Assembly: GCA_019916065.1 (NCBI GenBank)
Contig: CM034234.1
Location: 3,854,963 to 3,918,962, forward strand
Direction: 5' to 3'
DNA: 64,000 nt
Source: Vitellaria paradoxa
Lineage: Eukaryota > Streptophyta > Magnoliopsida > Ericales > Sapotaceae
Shown here piece by piece: positions 57,260-64,000 of this stretch; positions within the stretch are counted from its first letter, which is position 1, and every line of letters begins with the position of its first letter. The notes beneath the pieces were generated by a model, which was given only the letters and a program-made list of their open reading frames with translations, made no database searches and was not told the origin of the DNA. A program made the translations under genes and the position numbers.

Positions 57260-59784
57260 TATCGGCCCGAAATCGTCTTTGAAGCACCAAGATGATGAGC
57301 TTCAGGATAACTACAGTCCTCTAAAACCCCCTGGTAAATTGAAACTCATAGTTGTCGCCGCCATTAATCTACAAACCAAGCAACAATTCAACACAATTTT
57401 TGGTATATACGCACTATATCTAATCGTTTTTGTGTGTGCATATGTATTCACACATAGTCGTAACAGGTGATCAAATGTGTTAGGGTTTGGTGTACTTGCT
57501 CAGCCAAATAGAGCAATAGGGTTCTGCGTGGGCAATCCCACTCGTAACCGACTCTATGGATGAAGAACTGTCACGTCATCGGAATTGAAAATGAGATTTA
57601 ATAATACTTAAATGCAGTAACCATTTAAAATTAAATTTTAAATATAGAAAAGAAAAATATTTAAATAATAATTAAAATAAAAAAATAATTTAAAAATAAC
57701 TAAATGTTAATTAAACTTAACAAAAATTTAACTATTCTCCTAATAACAAATCTCAGTATATTTTAATTTTAGAATACAAAAAGAAAATGCATACTATTAA
57801 AGGTTTCGAAGGGCTAAAATAAATAAGAAAAAATTAGTAAATATAAATTCATATTTATTTTTATTTTATTATTTAATTACATATTTCTTTTTTAAAATTA
57901 TCATATATTTTATTTCTTCAAGCGTTAAACAAATAGTAATCACACGATAAGACACTGATAAACGTTCATATTTTTAGCGGCTAGATTTAGTATTTTTTTT
58001 TTCTTTTTTGTGTAATTGTCCATGCTGCCGAGACTAATATTACTTTTTGTTCAATAACGGGTTTTTTCCTTTTTATTTTTATTGGTTTCCCTCTTTTACA
58101 TGTGTTAAACAACGCACCATTGATCTTATAATAAAAAAACAGTACTCAAGGATTAATGATGAGGTGGGAAATGAAAATGTTAATTATTGTGTTTTTTTTG
58201 GGTTAAAGGAAAAAAATTTATATAACCGTTCTTAATTTTGGAATTAAAATTTATTAAGTTGAGATTATGAGTATTCTATTATTTTTGTGTAATTAATTTA
58301 ATTATCATTATTACTATTATTTTAACTTTTAAAGTCTTAGTGTGTTTAATATGTTAAACTTGATTAGTTCAAAAGAATGAATAGGATATAAGAAGCTTAG
58401 GCCCGTTCATAGCCAAAATTTTTAGAAACTTCTAGCATTTTTTTTTAGCAAAAGTTGCCAGAGATTTGTTCAAAAACGAGTTTTTTAATAACTTTTGACA
58501 AAAAATTAATAAGTCAAACCTTTTGTGTGCCTGGAAAACAAATAAAAATTTTTAAGAACTTTTGATAATTTTTAGATGTTTACTAAAAAATTTTACTTTG
58601 AGTAACTTTTGAATTGGTTTCAAGTAAAATGACTATTATACCCTTAAATTTTAGTAACTTTAGAGTTGGCTTTAAATATAATTTTAGTAACTTTTTGAGT
58701 TAGGTTTCAATTTTTTGACGTAGGTGTAAGATAAAAAAGACCAAAAGTTAGCGTCTCACCAAACAGGCAACTCAGCAAAAATTGCACCTTGTTGCTTCTC
58801 CATATGGTGCCTAGGTGTAACTCTTAATGCGTTTATAGTAAAATTTTGACAATTTTTGTAACTTTCAGTTGTTTATAATAAAAGTCGAAGAATCTTTAGA
58901 AACTTTTATAAGCATCTACTTGTTTGGTAAAAAAAAGTTAGAGAAAATTTTAAAATTTTTTAACAACTTTTGAGTTGTTGCAAAATGTTGCCAAAAAATA
59001 AAAATAAAATAAATAAATAAAAGTCGATATTCGATAAACTAGTCCGCTGGCATCCGAGGGGTATAATTTGAAACCATATGCGGGTTACTGGGTTGCCTCA
59101 ACACCGCAGGGCCAACCCTTGATGCACTGTGTGTGGGCAATCATGCTCCCTAGTCCATACCTGGCTCAACATAACATGTGCAATCCCTCTCTCCCTTAAT
59201 ACTTTTCTTTACTTTATTCCATTGCCGGATGCTCGTGGATGAAGATGGACCGGTACCCACACCCAGTTCACCCAATCCTTTCGGCACAACCATGTGACCG
59301 TGTTCTGTCATCTTGGTTACTTCCTGTCCCCTCTTTACGCTAACACATTGGGGCTTGGAGAGGAAATGAATATTGGAGGAAAAGAAAAATATAGAATCAT
59401 ATAAATTAAATAAAATACATTTCACTCATATTGCAGAAAGTAGTGTAGTTAATTTATTCTAATACAACCTTCCTAAAAAATAATTAAAAAATCAAGTATT
59501 ATTAATTATCAAGGAAATTTATTTATTTATTCAGGTCATTTTTAAAATTAATTTTTAAAAAAAATTTAAATGAAATTACTTCAACAAAGTTAGGTTGTGT
59601 CCCGCTGAGTCCCGGGGCATATATAGGAAACTAAACACCAGCCACAGTACCGGCCTCCGGTTGACAAAACTGGAGCTGGAGGTGGAGGTGGAGGTGGCAG
59701 GCGGTTGAAGAAGCTAAGATGTGCAACAGGTGTGCAAGCAAGAAACAATTCCAAACGACGGGCTCAATGATTTTACATGGTCCG

Positions 59785-59816
<32 letters not shown>

Positions 59817-60758
59817 AGTAGTGTATAGATCCCTCATATGTTCCTAATTGAAATCTCGTAATTAAACCTAGCCATTCTTGCAACTGTTAGATTGCGTGTT
59901 TTGTTGGAAGCAACTTTTTTGAAATCCGGATGGTTGAGCAAAAATGAAGTCATAAATAAATAAAATATAATATACAAATAAATTTATATATTAAAATAAT
60001 TAAAAATTATTTAAAAGTATAATCTATTTATTAAATATTTCTTTTATTATCAATTTTATTTTTATAATGCCATTATCAGTTGATTTTTTTTAACTAAAAG
60101 TACTGCTATTACATAAATAGGTAGTAATTTTGCGAATGTATTAAGAATTTACAATAATTTTATATTATAAGAATAGTATTTTAATTTATAAAAAAGTATA
60201 AATAATTAGATAATAATTTTAATTTATAATGATTGCTGAATCGATTAATTCAAATAAACTGTAAATAGTTTGTAATACATATCACTGATTTAATAATTTT
60301 TTTAATGAATTAAATTAATTTTTGTTATAATAAATTTGAACTATAAGTCACATCAATTTTTAGAGTGAATCACGAATTTAGCTGTTGAGTATCATGGGAT
60401 GTCGCATCAACTTATTTGCGAGAAATAGCGGAGGGCCTTCCTTTCTGGTGTGCTGGCCATGTGAAGGTAAATGTTAATGTATATTATTTTTTAATATAAC
60501 AGTATATGTTAATATAATATTGTTTATTTAAAATGTGTATAATTCTTATTTTTAATATATATAATATTATTTGAATTAAAATACGTATTATTTTAATTGG
60601 GGCAGTGACAAAGACAAGAATAATAAATTCTCATCTAGGCGGGCTGAGAATGAGAGAAGAATTTTATATTGTTAGGAAATGTAGATCCAAATATAGATTG
60701 TTAAATGGCGACAGGAGAGAGAGAGATCCTCTCCCCACACTCATCCAGTGGACGTTCG
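57260..60758. other. AT-rich spacer, no gene recognised
   Basis: Includes a zone (58390-58990) rich in repeated AACTTTTGA / TTTTTAGAAACTTT words that could be a degraded MITE, a (TA)n near 59787-59806, and a short (GGAGGT)n-like stretch at 59676-59698. The open frame at 59150-59425 (-) shows no known domain. Confidence 0.4.
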
Positions 60759-60761
60759 TAA

Positions 60762-61158
60762 GGTCACGTTTATTTTGAGAGATTAGATGATGAGGTATTA
60801 GTAATACTATAAAATAATATATAAGATTAGATATAACATGGAATTAATTTTTTGCGTAGGATTATTTTTTTAGTGTTTAGTTGATGGGATATAAAGTGGG
60901 ATAAAAGATATAATTTAACATGAGATATGACAAAAAATAATTTTGGATCTTTAAACTTTGGCAGGAAACAAATTCAGAGATGAGGGATAAAAAATACCAT
61001 GTCCTCCCATAGTATTACCTATCCCCCATTTTGAGACATATGAAATCTAATCTAAAATTGTAATATTACAAACTAAACACAAGACTAAAGTCAACTTGAT
61101 AAAAAATAATAAGCTACTTTTCCAATTTTTCATTTTTATCCTCCAAACAAACATTGCC
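60762..61158. mobile_element. Tourist-like MITE, 397 bp
   Basis: Ends GGTCACGTTTATTTTGAG and, inverted from the right, GGCAATGTTTGTTTGGAG, with TAA on both sides (60759-60761 and 61159-61161). This fits a PIF/Harbinger-derived Tourist MITE. No coding potential. Confidence 0.75.
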
Positions 61159-61161
61159 TAA

Positions 61162-61815
61162 GAGCTGGAAAAATTAACGATGGGATGCGAATTTTACCGT
61201 CCAAGTAATATAATTATATTATATTCACATATGATTAATATTATTTTACACAGAATATATTTATATTTATTAATAATAAATATTTATTTTAATATTTTTT
61301 CAAAAACTCTATGACAGCATCCTCAGTTTTATATTTTTAAAAAAATTAATGCTGCGGCTCAATTTTCAAATTATCTGACTCGGACAGATAGGGTAATCTT
61401 TTACGCTGTCGAAAATTTTTTTATCTATAAGTATTGAATGATTAACATTATACAGTTTTGAGTGTCCAATCAAATTGCCCAAGACACTATTGACTACCTT
61501 TTTAAGTTTAGGAGGATTCTTCTTATCGACCATAACGAAGCTTTGACTGAAGATATGGGGGGACAACATACCAAACACCACTTGGCTCATCCAACAAACG
61601 GACCAAATATTAGTTGGTTAGTCTCGTCGAGGCCCAAATTTTGAAACGACTTCGTTTAAACTTCTCCGCCACTCCACATGACACTTATTGAAAGTTCTTT
61701 TGACGCGTTCACTTGGGATTTGAGAGCCATTTGCTTCAGAATAATAAATCTACAAGACTCCTCTCCTCTCACACACATTATACAAAGCACTGTCCCAAAA
61801 ACCAACACCACATCT

Positions 61816-61816
<1 letters not shown>
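61162..61816. other. Upstream region of the aspartic protease gene
   Basis: Probably contains the promoter. No separate gene supported; minus-strand frame 61366-61590 has no known domain. Confidence 0.4.

Positions 61817-61851
<35 letters not shown>
61817..61851 (+). repeat. (CT)n tract in the likely 5' UTR of the aspartic protease gene
   Basis: About 17 CT units, followed by CGCGCG and more CT, 130 bp before the ATG. CT-rich leaders are common in plant genes and may bind GAGA-type factors; function here is inferred. Confidence 0.85.
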
Positions 61852-61853
<2 letters not shown>

Positions 61854-61984
61854 GCGCTCTCTCTGTCCCCGCCCCTTGCATTTTCTCTCTCATCTGACTC
61901 AATTTGTTTTCCACCTATTTCACAGATCTTCTCATTCTCCTCCTGCAATTTACTTTCACCATAGCTGTTGTATTTAGAAGATCC

Positions 61985-63301
61985 ATGAAAGTCCACTCTG
62001 TCAGAGTTGTCTCTCTGCTCTACTTTCTCAGTATTGTGTTCTTTTTCATTCAAATCCAGCTCCACTCGTCTCCTACTACTGCCCAAATGCTGGTTTTGCC
62101 CCTCAAAACTCAAGTAATCCCATCTGGGTCCCTCTATAGGCTTCCAAACAAGCTTCGCTTCCGCCACAATGTCACCCTCACAGCCACTCTCTCGGTAGGA
62201 ACGCCGCCCCAGAACGTTACCATGGTCCTCGACACAGGCAGCGAGCTATCCTGGCTTCACTGCAACACGACACGCATTTCCCAACCTGCTTTCTTCCCGA
62301 ACCGATCTACGTCCTTCTCGCCCGTCAGATGTTCTTCGCCCACCTGCACGAACCGGACCCGAGACTTCTCCGTGCCCGCTTCCTGTGATTCCAACAATCT
62401 CTGCCACGTCGTCCTCTCCTACGCTGACGCGTCATCCTCTGAAGGCAACCTCGCTTCCGATACATTCAATATCGGAGGGTCCGAAATGCCGGGGACGATA
62501 TTCGGGTGTATGGATTCGGATTTCAGTAGCAACTCTGACGAAGACGGAAAGACTACCGGGTTGATGGGTATGAACCGTGGATCGCTTTCTTTTGTTTCGC
62601 AAATGGGTTTTCCGAAATTTTCATACTGCATTTCGAATTCTGACTTGTCGGGTTTGTTACTGCTTGGTGACTCAAATTTTACATGGCTAGCTCCGTTGAA
62701 TTACACACCGTTGATACAGATTTCAACCCCGTTGCCCTATTTTGATAGGGTCGCATACACAGTTCAGCTTGAAGGGATAAAGGTATCAGAGAAATTACTT
62801 CCATTACCGAAATCAATATTTGAACCGGATCACACCGGGGCAGGTCAGACTATGGTTGACTCAGGCACCCAGTTCACCTTCCTTCTTGGCCCGGTTTACA
62901 CTGCATTAAGGAAGGAATTCTTAAACCAAACGACCGGAATTTTGCGGGTCTTGGAGGATCCGAATTTTGTCTTCCAGGGGGTAATGGACCTGTGTTATCT
63001 GGTCCCTTTGCGTCAAACAAGCTTCCCTCAGTTACCCGCTGTGAACTTGGTGTTTCAGGGCGCTGTAATGACAGTTTCGGGTGACCGGTTGCTATATCGG
63101 GTTTCAGGTGAGACGAGGGGAAATGATTCGGTGTATTGTTTCACATTTGGCAACTCCGATCTATTGGGGATTGAGGCGTATGTGATTGGGCATCATCATC
63201 AACAAAATGTATGGATGGAATTTGATCTTGAAAAATCTAGGATTGGCTTAGCTCAGGTGCGTTGTGACTTGGCTGGTCAACGGTTTGGTGTGTATCACTA
63301 G
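61985..63301 (+). CDS. PCS1-like A1 aspartic protease
   Basis: Secretory-pathway pepsin-type protease of the plant atypical group, closest in layout to Arabidopsis PCS1 (cell survival in gametes and embryos). It is a single exon of 438 aa. The ATG at 61985 was chosen because the frame opens upstream only with non-ATG codons and this Met is followed by a signal peptide (VVSLLYFLSIVFFFIQIQL). Catalytic aspartates: D83 in LDTGSELSW and D292 in VDSGTQFTF. Other family marks are SVGTPPQNVTMVLD, LSYADASSSEGNLASD, IFGCMDS and the C-terminal VIGHHHQQNVWMEFDLEKSR IGLA stretch. Several NXS/T sites suggest glycosylation. No plant-specific insert is present, as expected for this group. No breaks seen. 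Confidence 0.95.
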   Translation: MKVHSVRVVSLLYFLSIVFFFIQIQLHSSPTTAQMLVLPLKTQVIPSGSLYRLPNKLRFRHNVTLTATLSVGTPPQNVTMVLDTGSELSWLHCNTTRISQPAFFPNRSTSFSPVRCSSPTCTNRTRDFSVPASCDSNNLCHVVLSYADASSSEGNLASDTFNIGGSEMPGTIFGCMDSDFSSNSDEDGKTTGLMGMNRGSLSFVSQMGFPKFSYCISNSDLSGLLLLGDSNFTWLAPLNYTPLIQISTPLPYFDRVAYTVQLEGIKVSEKLLPLPKSIFEPDHTGAGQTMVDSGTQFTFLLGPVYTALRKEFLNQTTGILRVLEDPNFVFQGVMDLCYLVPLRQTSFPQLPAVNLVFQGAVMTVSGDRLLYRVSGETRGNDSVYCFTFGNSDLLGIEAYVIGHHHQQNVWMEFDLEKSRIGLAQVRCDLAGQRFGVYH

Positions 63302-64000
63302 TTTCACATTCCCCTGCATGCATTATACACCGCTTGATCATGGGAAAGTGGTCCCTCATTGGGCCTTTTATCAGATTTTACGGCTCGTTGGCTCGTGATG
63401 CGGTGATTAAAATAGCAGTATGGTCTGCCGGCCAACCATGCTATGGACCAGCACCGTTCAATAAATGGTTCAATCACTTGATGATCCTCTGATTGGATGG
63501 CAATAATCAGAGGGCGAAAAGATTTGGTGATGATGGCTTTCTTCCTTTGTACATTTGATATTTGTGTCCATACAGTAAACTATGTTTCCAAAATCGACTG
63601 TTTTGACCAAAAGTTTTGGTCGGATGTGTTTTTGTTTTAAAATGTTCGTTTATGTTGAGAAATAAAAAGAATTTACTTGTTGTGAGCTACCTACATGCGA
63701 TAGAAAATCAATGGGCAACAAATTATTAACATTTTTGTTTATTTATTTTTTTTTTTTGGAAAAATTAGATCTAAAACAAAAACAGAAAAATTATGTTTTC
63801 AATCTCATTTTTTTAAAAATACTTTGTTAATTTTTGTTATATCATATTACAATAATTTATTTAATTAAAATGTGTTATTAAATAAATTTTTTAATTAAAA
63901 TTTATTATTATAATAATTTATGATTAAAATGTTATTTTATTAAATTAAATTATTCTTAAAAGATAATAATTACAAAAATTAAACTTATTTTTAATGAATA
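63302..64000. other. 3' of the aspartic protease gene
   Basis: Likely 3' UTR for the first few hundred bases, then AT-rich repeats (63720-64000) resembling the interior of the 50108-51083 element. The window ends inside them. Confidence 0.4.

Noticed and set aside
59150..59425. 91-aa minus-strand frame
   Set aside because: No recognised domain, no plausible promoter or exon partners; treated as chance.

Overview
This window is nuclear DNA of a flowering plant, most likely a eudicot and probably a woody one; the species cannot be fixed from the sequence. Evidence: spliceosomal GT-AG introns in ordinary plant genes (thaumatin-like protein, FES1A, RING-DUF1117 ligase, SEC61 gamma, an A1 aspartic protease), plant Copia and Gypsy type LTRs, a Mutator-like element carrying a Ulp1 protease, MITEs, SINE-like pieces and a nuclear fragment of chloroplast psaB.

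Left third (1-25.5 kb), nested transposons. A Copia element starts at 40. Its 5' LTR is split by a ~9.9 kb Mutator-like element (about 144-10083). That element has two convergent genes, both open when spliced: a DDE transposase on + (567-3437, 2 exons) and a Ulp1-type protease on - (8939-4595, 8 exons, about 907 aa). A short motif, GGTACTGT, and its complement are scattered through this element's introns, spacers and even exons. The Copia element stops at about 13.9 kb against a 2.25 kb Gypsy-type solo LTR; a decayed copy of the RING gene's 3' end follows. A second, full-length but defective copy of the same Copia element lies at 19009-25553. Both copies share the same 5' flank, target-site duplication and coding lesions, so they look like a tandem segmental duplication and not two insertions.

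Middle (25.5-42 kb), the gene-rich part. Thaumatin-like protein (+), psaB fragment inside an AT-rich repeat, FES1A Hsp70 exchange factor (-, 6 exons), RING-H2/DUF1117 ubiquitin ligase (+) with an in-frame TGA before DUF1117, a predicted plastid DnaJ-type zinc-finger protein (+), SEC61 gamma (+), then a LINE remnant. FES1A and the RING gene diverge from a shared 2.2 kb spacer.

Right third (42-64 kb), gene-poor. A diverged ~227-bp tandem array dense in GGCCCA, an AT-rich Harbinger-like element, a tRNA-derived SINE head, a second Gypsy-type solo LTR, a Mutator-type MITE with a perfect 9-bp target duplication, a Tourist-like MITE, and a single-exon PCS1-like aspartic protease at 61985-63301. The host genes are unrelated housekeeping or defence genes. 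The main coordinated system is the two-gene Mutator-like element.
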